This document shows, in pieces, positions 16,463-26,570 of a stretch of DNA of 64,000 bases. Under the pieces are notes generated by a model. It was not told where the DNA came from. It saw only the letters and a program-made list of their open reading frames with translations, and did not search any database. A program made the position numbers and the translations under genes. This DNA is from Mameliella sp. CS4 (GTDB lineage Bacteria > Pseudomonadota > Alphaproteobacteria > Rhodobacterales > Rhodobacteraceae): NCBI RefSeq assembly GCF_019392335.1, contig NZ_JAHXRQ010000016.1, positions 60,644 to 124,643 on the forward strand, given 5' to 3'. Position 1 is the stretch's first letter. Every line of letters begins with the position of its first letter.

Positions 16463-17662
16463 ATGCCCCGAGCTTTCGACGGCCTGCGCGTCATCGATGC
16501 GACCCATGTCCTCGCCGGACCTTTCGCCTCTTACCAACTGGCCGTGCTGGGCGCCGACGTCATCAAGATCGACCGCCCGGACGATCCCGACCAGGTGCGC
16601 ATCCAGGGCCCGGACCGGGCGCTGAACGAGGCAGGCATGGGCACCACCTACCTGGCGCAGGGCGCCAACAAGCGGTCCCTGGCGCTGGATCTCAAGACAG
16701 AGGACGGGCGCGCCGCGCTGCGCGCGTTGCTGGAAACGGCGGATGTCTTTGTGCAGAACTACCGGCCCGGCGCGCTGAAGGCCCTTGGGCTGGGCTATGA
16801 CGACATGGCGGCGCTGAACCCGCGCCTTGTCTACTGCTCGGTCTCGGCCTTCGGTCACAACGGCCCGCGCCGCGAGGAAACCGGCTATGACAATGTCTTT
16901 CAGGCCATTTCCGGCCTGATGGCCGCCACCGGCACGCCAGAGGTCGCCCCGCTCAAGACCGGGGCGCCGGTGGTGGACTATTCCACCGGCTACATGACCG
17001 CCTTTGCCATTACAGCGGCCCTGTTCCAGCGCAGCCAGACAGGGGTTGGCCAGCATATCGACCTGGCCATGTTCGACGCCACGCTGATGTTGATGAGCAC
17101 CCATGTCACCGCCCTGACCGCCGCAGGCAAAGCCCCCCGCCCAGAAGGCAACCGCTATGCCGTGGCGGGCCTTGGCACCTACGATTGTGCCGAGGGCAAG
17201 CTGATGCTGGGGGCCGCCAACCTGCGCCAGCAGAAACGCCTGTGGGAGGCGCTGGGACACCCCGAAATGGTCAAGCAATCGAACAACGAACGCTTTGACG
17301 ACTACGACCGCGAAGAAGCCCTTCTGGCCCGCCTCCTCGCCACGCGCAGCGCCGCCGAGTGGGAGGCATTTCTACGCGACCATCGCGTGCCCGCGGGCCG
17401 GGTGCGCGGGTTGGACGAGGCGCTGGCAGACCCGCAGCTGGACCATCGCAGCGTCCTGCATGACCTGGACGCACCCGAGGGGCGCGACGGGACCTACAAG
17501 GTGCCGGTCGCGCCCTTCCTGATGTCCGCCGGAAATCCCGCCATCGACCGCGCCCCGCCGCGCATCGGCCAGCATTCGGCGGAGGTGCTTGCCGAAGCGG
17601 GATTCGATGCCGACAGGATCGCGCGGATGTTCGCAAGCGGGGCCGCCGCGAAACCGGAGTGA
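16463..17662 (+). CDS. Type III CoA-transferase (CaiB/BaiF family), complete copy
   Basis: A 399-residue CoA-transferase. The N-terminus reads LRVIDATHVLAGPFASYQLA, then GADVIKIDRPDDPDQ; the expected catalytic aspartate is in LAMFDATLMLMST near residue 200. It is 18 bp after the AbrB-like gene, so the two are cotranscribed. It differs clearly from the transferase at the start of the window, so the island has two transferases rather than a recent duplicate. With tctBAC transcribed divergently, the likely job is activating the imported dicarboxylate to its CoA thioester. Confidence 0.9.
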   Translation: MPRAFDGLRVIDATHVLAGPFASYQLAVLGADVIKIDRPDDPDQVRIQGPDRALNEAGMGTTYLAQGANKRSLALDLKTEDGRAALRALLETADVFVQNYRPGALKALGLGYDDMAALNPRLVYCSVSAFGHNGPRREETGYDNVFQAISGLMAATGTPEVAPLKTGAPVVDYSTGYMTAFAITAALFQRSQTGVGQHIDLAMFDATLMLMSTHVTALTAAGKAPRPEGNRYAVAGLGTYDCAEGKLMLGAANLRQQKRLWEALGHPEMVKQSNNERFDDYDREEALLARLLATRSAAEWEAFLRDHRVPAGRVRGLDEALADPQLDHRSVLHDLDAPEGRDGTYKVPVAPFLMSAGNPAIDRAPPRIGQHSAEVLAEAGFDADRIARMFASGAAAKPE

Positions 17663-17703
17663 CCGGGACAGCGACTCCGGATAGCACCTGGCCAAGATAA
17701 GCG

Positions 17704-17728
17704 AAGGGGCGGCACTTGCCGCCCCCTT
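17704..17728. terminator. Terminator between the CoA-transferase and tex
   Basis: GGGGCGGC (17706-17713), loop ACTT, GCCGCCCC (17718-17725), flanked by AA/TT with one bulged base, followed by ACTCTTATTTCTTTTT on the plus strand. Genes converge here (stops at 17662 and 17733), so it serves at least the plus-strand operon. Confidence 0.8.
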
Positions 17729-17732
17729 ACTC

Positions 17733-20093
<2,361 letters not shown>

Positions 20094-20197
20094 GTGCGTC
20101 CTCCAGGTCTGCGGTACGCCGTCTTAGCCAAGCGGGCGGGCGCCGCCAAGGGTGATCGCCGCGCGCAGCCAAGATCGCGGTTTTCCGCTGGGCCGGA

Positions 20198-20485
20198 TCA
20201 GGGTGCCGACAGGTAATCGGCCGAGACATAGCCCGTAACCGCGGGCGCATCGGCCAGCGAGACCCGGCACCAGAGCTGTCCCAGTTCGGTCACGCAATCG
20301 CGGCGCACAAGCGCCGTGCCGTCCGGCAGGCCCAGCTTGACCTTGTAGCCCAGGCCCGGCCCGTAGCGCAGCTTCAGCAGCTCGTCGGGGCCTGCGCCCT
20401 TGACCACGGTGCGTCCGCCCGTCACGCCGCTGCAGCTGGCAGCAAGCAAAAGGGCGCCAAATATCGCGAGTTTCTGTCTGCTCAT
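20198..20485 (-). CDS. Small SH3-domain lipoprotein
   Basis: A 95-residue protein. The N-terminus MSRQKLAIFGALLLAASCSG looks like a lipoprotein signal with the lipobox AASC, so it should be anchored at the inner or outer membrane and face the periplasm. The rest is a bacterial SH3-like domain: LLKLRYGPGLGYKVKLGLPD, LVRRDCVTELGQLWCRV and TGYVSADYLS. Such domains bind cell-wall peptides or proteins. A second, broken copy is at 56925-57211. It is 104 bp from tex and on the same strand. The start is the ATG at 20485, which has the signal; an upstream GTG would add residues before it. Confidence 0.78.
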   Translation of the reverse strand: MSRQKLAIFGALLLAASCSGVTGGRTVVKGAGPDELLKLRYGPGLGYKVKLGLPDGTALVRRDCVTELGQLWCRVSLADAPAVTGYVSADYLSAP

Positions 20486-20604
20486 GTTCCGGCCTCTGTC
20501 GTTTCTTGTTTTTCCCTCCTTGCCGTGCCCGGCAGGCGGTCGCAACAGGATCACGCTTTTTCACGCCGGGGTCGAGTCCCCCGTGCCCGCGCCGGGCGGC
20601 GGCC

Positions 20605-23600
20605 TCAGGCCGCCGCCGCTTGTGCCTCTTTCCGGGCCCGCGCGTCTGCTTTTCGCGCGCGCGGGAAGAAGCTGTAGTAGAACACCGGCGCCGCGATCAG
20701 CGTCAGCACAGAGGCAAAGCCGAGGCCCCCCATGATCGTCACCGCCATCGAGGCAAAGAAGGCGTCCGAGAGCAGCGGGATCATGCCCAGGATCGTCGTG
20801 GCCGCGGCCAGCACAACCGGCCGCAGACGCGAGGTGGAGGCATCCAGCACCGCCTTGCGGAAGGGCACACCCTCGGCCCGGACCAGGTCGATTTCCTCGA
20901 CCAGAACGATGCCGTTCTTGATCAGCATCCCCGACAGGCTGAGCAGGCCCAGAAGCGCGGTGAAGGAGAACGGCAGACCGGTGCCCAACAGGCCCAGCGC
21001 GACACCGTTCACGCTCATCGGGACCAGCAGCCAGATGACGACCGGCTGGCGGATCGTGCCGAACAGCAGGACAGAGATCAACACCATGATGATCAGGGAC
21101 AGCGGCAACTGCTTGCCCAGCGAGGACTGCGCCTCGGTCGAGCTTTCGTATTCGCCCCCCCATTCAAGGACATAGCCCTCGGGCAGGTCGATGGCCTCGA
21201 CCGCGCCGCGCACCTGCGCAAAGACGCTGGAGGCGTTCACCCCCGCCGGCACACCCGCCTGGACAGAGATCGTCGGCACGCGGTCGCGCCGCACCAGGAA
21301 GGTGTTCTGGGCTTCCCAGGCGAACCCGTCGGTGATCTGCGCCACCGGGATATAGGTGCCCGCCGCCGCCGAATAGACCGGCAGGTCGACAAGGTGGCCC
21401 GCGCCCTCGCTTTGGGCCGTATCGGTGCGCATCACGATCGGGATCAGGCGGTCGCCCTCGCGGTAATTGCCGACCGGCAGGCCATCGGTGCCCAGTTTCA
21501 ACGCCTGGGCCAGGGCCTCGCGGGTGACGCCCGCCGCCTTGGCGCGTTCGTCGGCAAAGCGTGGCACGATCACCAGTTCCCGTTCGCGCCAGTCCGTCCG
21601 CAGGTCCTGCAACTGGTCCGAGGCGCCAAGCAGCGCGGCCTCTGCCTGTTCCGCCAGTTGGCGCAGGACCACCGGATCCGGCCCCGAAAATCGCGCCGCG
21701 ATGGGCGCCCCGCCGCCGGGACCAAAGGCCAGCCGTTCGGTGCGGAACTCGCCCGAGGTCAGCGCGCTGCGGCCAAAGGTTTCCAGCTCGGCCCGCAGCT
21801 GCGGGATCTGTCCAAGGCTTTCGGCCCGGATGATCAGGTGACCGTAGGTCGGCAGTGCCTCTTCGGGTGCGTAGGTCAGCATGAAGCGTGTCGCGCCGCC
21901 ACCGATGAACGTCGCCACCGAGGTCACGTCGTCCCGTTCGGCAAGCCAGTTTTCCAGCAGGGTCATGTCGTCCGACACCTGGTGGATGCTCGACCCCTGC
22001 GGCAGTTTGTAATGGACGTAGAACAGCGGCGTGTTCGAGTCCGGAAAGAACTGCTGCTTGACCTGGCCAAAGCCGATGTAACACAGGACAGTCACCGCGA
22101 TCAGCGCGAGGATCACCAGGTGGCGCAGGGTCAATGCCGCGGAAAGAACCGCGCGATAGGCCCGGAACAATGGGCCGCCATAATGGTCCGCGCTGTCACC
22201 CGACCCGACCTTGAAGAAGTAATGAGCCAAAAGCGGCGTCGCCGTGATCGCCAGCACCCAGGACAGCAGCAGCGAGATCCCGATCACCGCGAAGAGCGAG
22301 AACAGGAATTCCCCCGTCGCGTCCGGCGACAGGCCGATCCCGGCAAAGGCCATGATGCCGATCACCGTCGCCCCCAGCAGCGGGGTCTGAGTCTTCTTGG
22401 CAACGTCCTCGGCGGTGTCGCGGGCGGATTTGCCCTGCGCCATGTCGCCCTGCATGCCCTCGGCCACGACGATGGCGTTGTCCACCAGCATCCCCATCGC
22501 GATGATCAACGCCCCGAGCGAGATCCGCTCCATCTCGATCCCGAAGATCGCCATCAGGAAAACGGTGCCCACCACGGTCAGCAGCAGCGTCGCGCCGACG
22601 ACCACGGCCGCGCGCCACCCCATGAAGAGCGCCAGCACGATGACCACGATGGCCACCGACATGGCCAGGTTCAGCAGAAAGGCATTGGAGGCCTCATCGA
22701 CCACCACATGCTGTTGATAGATCGGGTGCAGTTCGACCCCGGCCGGCACGTCGCGCATGATCTCGGCCAGCCGCGCATCCACGCTCTTGCCGACTTCGAC
22801 GATGTTCAGATCGGCCTTGCCCGCGACACCCAGCGTAAACGCTTCCTCCCCTTGAAAGCGGATGATTTCCTTGGGGTCGGTGACGCGCGACCGCGTGACC
22901 GTCGCAATGTCCAGCAGGTCGATCACGTCACCGCCGACACCGATGGTCAGGTTGGCGATGTCCAGGACCGTATCGCTGCCGCCGGGCGCCTGCAGGCGGA
23001 CATCCTGCGCCGGGTAGGACACGCTGCCCGCAGGGGTGCGCGTGTCGGTGTTGGACAGGGCCGCGCCGATGCTCTCTGGCGCAATCCCCAGGTTGGTGAC
23101 GATAGAGGTGCGCGCATCGACATAGATCGCCTCGGACGGCAGCCCGGCCACGGCCACGTCGGCCACCCCGTCCACCGCCAGCAATTCGCGGCGCAGGTAT
23201 TCCGAGATCTCATGCACCTCGGCATCGGTGAACCCCGGCGCCGTCACCGCGTAGAACACGCCGAACACGTCGCCGAAGGTATCGTTCACGATCGGTGTCC
23301 CCGCTTCGGGCGGCAGGCCGCGCCGGGCATCCTCGACCCGGTTGCGCAGCTTGGTCCAGATGGCGGGCAGTTCGGTCCCGTCGTAAGTGGATTCGATATT
23401 GACCGAGATCCGGCTGACACCGGGCTTGTTGGACGAGGTTATGAAGTCGATCTCGCCCATCTTCTGGATCTCGGATTCGATGGGTTCCGACACCTCGCGC
23501 GCCACCTGCTCGGCGGAGGCGCCGGGGTATTGCGTGATGATGATGGCGTTCTTGATCGTAAAGGCGGGGTCTTCGAGACGGCCGATCGTGGAAAATCCCC

Positions 23601-23679
23601 AGATGCCGCCCAGAAGGCAGCCCAGCATGAGGAGCCAGGTGATCAGCGCCTTGTCGATGGAGGCGCGCGCGATGGACAT
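20605..23679 (-). CDS. RND efflux transporter permease (AcrB/MdtB-like)
   Basis: A 1024-residue inner-membrane proton antiporter with the two-repeat architecture of RND pumps. It starts MSIARASIDKALITWLLMLG. GMLVDNAIVVAEGMQGD near residue 400 and SLSGMLIKNGIVLVEEIDL near residue 920 are the paired helix-4/helix-10-type segments. The large periplasmic porter domains lie between. The adaptor gene is 4 bp upstream, so they are one operon. No outer-membrane channel gene or local regulator is present; a shared TolC-like channel encoded elsewhere would be needed. Substrates cannot be predicted. Confidence 0.93.
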   Translation of the reverse strand: MSIARASIDKALITWLLMLGCLLGGIWGFSTIGRLEDPAFTIKNAIIITQYPGASAEQVAREVSEPIESEIQKMGEIDFITSSNKPGVSRISVNIESTYDGTELPAIWTKLRNRVEDARRGLPPEAGTPIVNDTFGDVFGVFYAVTAPGFTDAEVHEISEYLRRELLAVDGVADVAVAGLPSEAIYVDARTSIVTNLGIAPESIGAALSNTDTRTPAGSVSYPAQDVRLQAPGGSDTVLDIANLTIGVGGDVIDLLDIATVTRSRVTDPKEIIRFQGEEAFTLGVAGKADLNIVEVGKSVDARLAEIMRDVPAGVELHPIYQQHVVVDEASNAFLLNLAMSVAIVVIVLALFMGWRAAVVVGATLLLTVVGTVFLMAIFGIEMERISLGALIIAMGMLVDNAIVVAEGMQGDMAQGKSARDTAEDVAKKTQTPLLGATVIGIMAFAGIGLSPDATGEFLFSLFAVIGISLLLSWVLAITATPLLAHYFFKVGSGDSADHYGGPLFRAYRAVLSAALTLRHLVILALIAVTVLCYIGFGQVKQQFFPDSNTPLFYVHYKLPQGSSIHQVSDDMTLLENWLAERDDVTSVATFIGGGATRFMLTYAPEEALPTYGHLIIRAESLGQIPQLRAELETFGRSALTSGEFRTERLAFGPGGGAPIAARFSGPDPVVLRQLAEQAEAALLGASDQLQDLRTDWRERELVIVPRFADERAKAAGVTREALAQALKLGTDGLPVGNYREGDRLIPIVMRTDTAQSEGAGHLVDLPVYSAAAGTYIPVAQITDGFAWEAQNTFLVRRDRVPTISVQAGVPAGVNASSVFAQVRGAVEAIDLPEGYVLEWGGEYESSTEAQSSLGKQLPLSLIIMVLISVLLFGTIRQPVVIWLLVPMSVNGVALGLLGTGLPFSFTALLGLLSLSGMLIKNGIVLVEEIDLVRAEGVPFRKAVLDASTSRLRPVVLAAATTILGMIPLLSDAFFASMAVTIMGGLGFASVLTLIAAPVFYYSFFPRARKADARARKEAQAAAA

Positions 23680-23683
23680 GGGC

Positions 23684-24727
23684 TTACTCCCCGATACGGG
23701 TAAAGGGGCGCACGGCCTGACCGTCGCGCAACTGAGACGCGCCGGTCATGACGATCCGCGTCCCGTCGGCGGGGCCCTCGATCATGTAGAGCTTGCCGTC
23801 ATCGTGCAGCTCGATCCGGACCGGGGTGCGCCGCACCGTGCCATTGTCGAAAACCATGACAGAGGCCTTGCCGGCCGCATCGTAGACAAGGGCCGTGGCC
23901 GGAAGGATGACGCCATCGGGCGCGGCGCCTTCGAGAGTGGCAAAGACAGTCACAGATGCGCCGGGAAAGACGAAATCGCCCGGGCTCTCGGCAAAGCCGA
24001 GGGTGATCCGATAGGTCTGGCCGACACTGGATGTTTCCGTCTCGAACTCGCGCATTTCCAGCGGATACATGGCGGCGTCACCGGGAAATTGCGCGACAAA
24101 GGTCACATCCGCCTTGGCACCGGCCTGGCGGAACAGAACCTCCGGCACCTGGATGTCGACACGCAGTTCCGAAACATCGTGTAGCCGGACCACCGGCGTC
24201 CCCGCCGAGACGGTCTGGAAATTCGCCACCAGCCGCCGCGCGACAAGCGCGTCAAAGGGCGCTTTCAGAGTGGCGTGTTCAAGGTCGTCCTGCGCGGTTT
24301 CCAGCGCGATCTCGGCCAGGCGCAGCTGGGTTTCGGCATCGCGGACCTGGACGGCGGACACCGCCTGCCCGCTCAGGCTTTCAAAGCGTTGCGCGTCCCG
24401 TTGCGCCTTGTCGTAGTTCACCTGCGCCTGCGCCACCGCCCGTTCGTAGCCCGAAATGTCCAATTGCGCGATCAGCGCGCCTTTTGGTTTGGATGTGCCC
24501 TCTTCCGCTTCGAGGATCTCAAGCTGTCCGCCCACCTGAAAGGCAAGATCCACGGTCTGTCGTGCCGTCACCTGGCCAAAGAACTGGCGGCGCTGCACGA
24601 CCGGGCGCGACGACAGCTCCATCAACTTGACGGGTTTGGGCGCGTCGGGAACGGCCTGCCCTTGTGCCAGGGCGGCGGCGGGAAGGATCAGGGCGACGAG
24701 GGAAAGAACGGAAACAAGATGGCGCAT
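23684..24727 (-). CDS. RND efflux periplasmic adaptor (membrane fusion protein)
   Basis: A 347-residue HlyD/AcrA-type adaptor. A signal peptide covers about residues 1-22 (SLVALILPAAALAQG). Next come the lipoyl-like halves around a coiled-coil hairpin: VDLAFQVGGQLEILEAEEG, the helices with RDAETQLRLAEIALETAQDD, then LKAPFDALVARRLVANFQTVSAG. The ATG at 24727 begins the signal peptide; the longer frame adds 18 residues without one. It links the RND pump to an outer-membrane channel. Confidence 0.9.
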   Translation of the reverse strand: MRHLVSVLSLVALILPAAALAQGQAVPDAPKPVKLMELSSRPVVQRRQFFGQVTARQTVDLAFQVGGQLEILEAEEGTSKPKGALIAQLDISGYERAVAQAQVNYDKAQRDAQRFESLSGQAVSAVQVRDAETQLRLAEIALETAQDDLEHATLKAPFDALVARRLVANFQTVSAGTPVVRLHDVSELRVDIQVPEVLFRQAGAKADVTFVAQFPGDAAMYPLEMREFETETSSVGQTYRITLGFAESPGDFVFPGASVTVFATLEGAAPDGVILPATALVYDAAGKASVMVFDNGTVRRTPVRIELHDDGKLYMIEGPADGTRIVMTGASQLRDGQAVRPFTRIGE

Positions 24728-24883
24728 GGTGCTTTTTTCTGTCGAAAGAATGGGGCGGCTGCCTGCAGGTAGGCGACACAACCGAAAAAAGCAAACCGTT
24801 TAGTTCAGTTTTATCCGAGAGAGCGGGCCGGCCTTGAAAAAACCTGCCGCTGCGATGCTCTTTTGCACCGACCGAACCGCGAC

Positions 24884-24911
24884 AGGGAGCGGGCCTCGCT
24901 CCGCGCTCCCT
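24884..24911 (-). terminator. Possible hairpin downstream of fpr
   Basis: AGGGAGCG (24884-24891) and CGCTCCCT (24904-24911) form an 8-bp stem with a 12-nt loop, between the fpr stop (24928) and the RND adaptor start (24727). No U-tract follows on the minus strand, so this is a weak terminator call. Confidence 0.4.
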
Positions 24912-24927
24912 GCCCTTTGGCCCCTAT

Positions 24928-25737
24928 TCAGTCGAGAAAAGCCTTCTCGACCACGAAATGACGGGGCGCGGAATTGGCCCCCTCTTCAAGGCCATGCGCC
25001 TCGCAGAGGCCGATGATGTCCTTGTTCAGGGCGAGGTTGCCGCAAATCATCACGCGATCCTCATCCGACGACCAGGCCGGCAGACCCAGTGCGTCAAAGA
25101 CTCGCCCGTCGCGGATGTGGTCGCTGATCCTGCCCTCGATGTCGGACGGATCACGGGTGGTCGTGGGATAATACCGCAGTTTGTCGCCAACCAGTTCGCC
25201 GATCAGCGGATCGTCCGGCAGGGCGGAAACGATTTCTGAGCCATAGGCCAGTTCGGCCTTGGTGCGGCAGGTATGGGCAACGATCACCTGATCATAGCTT
25301 TCCCAGGTCTCGGGGTCGCGCAGGAGCGAGGCAAAGGGGGCGATACCCGTCCCGGTACAGATCATCCACAACCGCTTGCCCGGCAGCAGGGCGTCCAACA
25401 CCAAAGTCCCCACCGGCTTGGGCCGCAGGATGATCTGGTCGCCGGGCGTGATCTTTTGCAGGCGCGAGGTCAGCGGACCGTCCGGCACCTTGATCGAGTA
25501 GAACTCCAACTCGTCGTCCCAGGACGGCGAGGCGATGGAATAGGCGCGCAATAGCGGCTTTTCGCGCCCGGTTTTCTCATCGGTCTGCATCAGGCCGATC
25601 ATGACAAATTCGCCCGAACGAAAGCGCAGGCTGCGCGGGCGGTCGACACGAAAGGAAAACAGCGTGTCGGTCCAGTGCGTGACCGCCGTCACCGTTTGCG
25701 CGTCGGGCAGGATCTTTGCAGGGGTGGCGATGTTCAT
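24928..25737 (-). CDS. fpr: Ferredoxin--NADP reductase
   Basis: A 269-residue FAD enzyme moving electrons between NADPH and ferredoxin. The FAD loop is LLRAYSIASPSWDDELEFYS and the NADP loop WMICTGTGIAPFASLLRDPE. C-terminal RVMICGNLALNKDIIGL and the end GANSAPRHFVVEKAFLD fit the bacterial Fpr subfamily. It is 11 bp downstream of the ferredoxin gene, on the same strand, so the pair forms an operon. It may supply or drain electrons of the flavoprotein/ferredoxin pair encoded nearby on the other strand (inference). Confidence 0.92.
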   Translation of the reverse strand: MNIATPAKILPDAQTVTAVTHWTDTLFSFRVDRPRSLRFRSGEFVMIGLMQTDEKTGREKPLLRAYSIASPSWDDELEFYSIKVPDGPLTSRLQKITPGDQIILRPKPVGTLVLDALLPGKRLWMICTGTGIAPFASLLRDPETWESYDQVIVAHTCRTKAELAYGSEIVSALPDDPLIGELVGDKLRYYPTTTRDPSDIEGRISDHIRDGRVFDALGLPAWSSDEDRVMICGNLALNKDIIGLCEAHGLEEGANSAPRHFVVEKAFLD

Positions 25738-25748
25738 GGCGCGTCTCC

Positions 25749-26090
25749 TCAGGCGGCTTCGGTGGCGGGGTTTTCGGAAAACCGGGTGGTCAGCTTGTCG
25801 GGCTTGCCGTCCATCTCATCCGCACTCGGCAGCGGGTCCTTCGCCTCAAGAATCACCGGCCAGCGCGCGGCGTACTTGGCGTTGAAGGCCACCCACTTTT
25901 CCATGTCGCTTTCGGTATCGGCGCGAATCGCGTCGGCGGGGCACTCGGGTTCGCAGACACCGCAGTCGATGCATTCTTCGGGGTCGATCACCAGCATGTT
26001 CTCACCCTCGTAAAAGCAATCCACGGGGCAGACCTCTACGCAATCGGTGTATTTGCAGGCGATGCAATTGTCTGTGACGACATAGGTCAT
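25749..26090 (-). CDS. fdxA: Seven-iron ferredoxin
   Basis: A 113-residue ferredoxin with the FdxA pattern: TYVVTDNCIACKYTDCVEVC then PVDCFYEGENMLVIDPEECI and DCGVCEPECPADAI, giving ligands for a [3Fe-4S] and a [4Fe-4S] cluster. The C-terminal half is the longer helical tail normal for this type. The ATG at 26090 has the MTYVV start that family members share; a longer 133-residue frame adds an unlikely N-terminus. Transcribed ahead of fpr. Confidence 0.92.
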   Translation of the reverse strand: MTYVVTDNCIACKYTDCVEVCPVDCFYEGENMLVIDPEECIDCGVCEPECPADAIRADTESDMEKWVAFNAKYAARWPVILEAKDPLPSADEMDGKPDKLTTRFSENPATEAA

Positions 26091-26213
26091 GGGGGCGTTC
26101 CTCTCTGTTGCCCCTCTGGATTGCCGCAACGCAGCACCCCCGTCCGTCAACTAATTGCTATTTCCCTAGTCACCATTTCGGCAGCCTGTCCCCAGCACGA
26201 CAGGAGTAGACTG

Positions 26214-26504
26214 ATGATCGACCAGATGATGACCGATGCCGGCGGGACATGCCTGACCGTAACCTGGGAAGACGGCGGGCAAAGCCACCTTTCGGCCAAG
26301 ATGCTGCGGGTAAATGCCCGGGACGCATGGACAAAACGGGAAATGATCGACACCGGCACCGTCACCGTGGCGCCGGGACTGACGATCACCGGCATTCACC
26401 CGGTGGGCGGCTACGGCGTGAACCTGTGGTTCTCGGACGGGCACGACAAGGCGATCTTTCCCTTCGTCTACCTGCGCGAACTTTCCGACACCCACGACAA
26501 CTAA
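26214..26504 (+). CDS. DUF971 protein (gamma-butyrobetaine hydroxylase-like N-terminal domain)
   Basis: A 96-residue protein. TCLTVTWEDGGQSHLSAKML and the ending GVNLWFSDGHDKAIFPFVYL match DUF971, a small domain also found fused to iron-sulfur assembly proteins and to hydroxylases. The ATG at 26214 has CAGGAG upstream. It is divergent from fdxA across 123 bp and 66 bp ahead of the flavoprotein gene, so it may be the first gene of that operon. Family links to Fe-S protein maturation fit the ferredoxins around it (inference). Confidence 0.8.
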   Translation: MIDQMMTDAGGTCLTVTWEDGGQSHLSAKMLRVNARDAWTKREMIDTGTVTVAPGLTITGIHPVGGYGVNLWFSDGHDKAIFPFVYLRELSDTHDN

Positions 26505-26570
26505 TTGACATAACCCGTGCCGCACTGCGGCGCAGGTTGATCCCGACACAGAATTCAAGGAGCCCCTGGC

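Noticed and set aside
20506..23703. Plus-strand open frame of 1065 codons opposite the RND pump gene
   Set aside because: The product is Arg/His/Gln-rich with no family resemblance; the minus strand codes for a full RND permease. It is an antisense shadow of GC-rich coding sequence.
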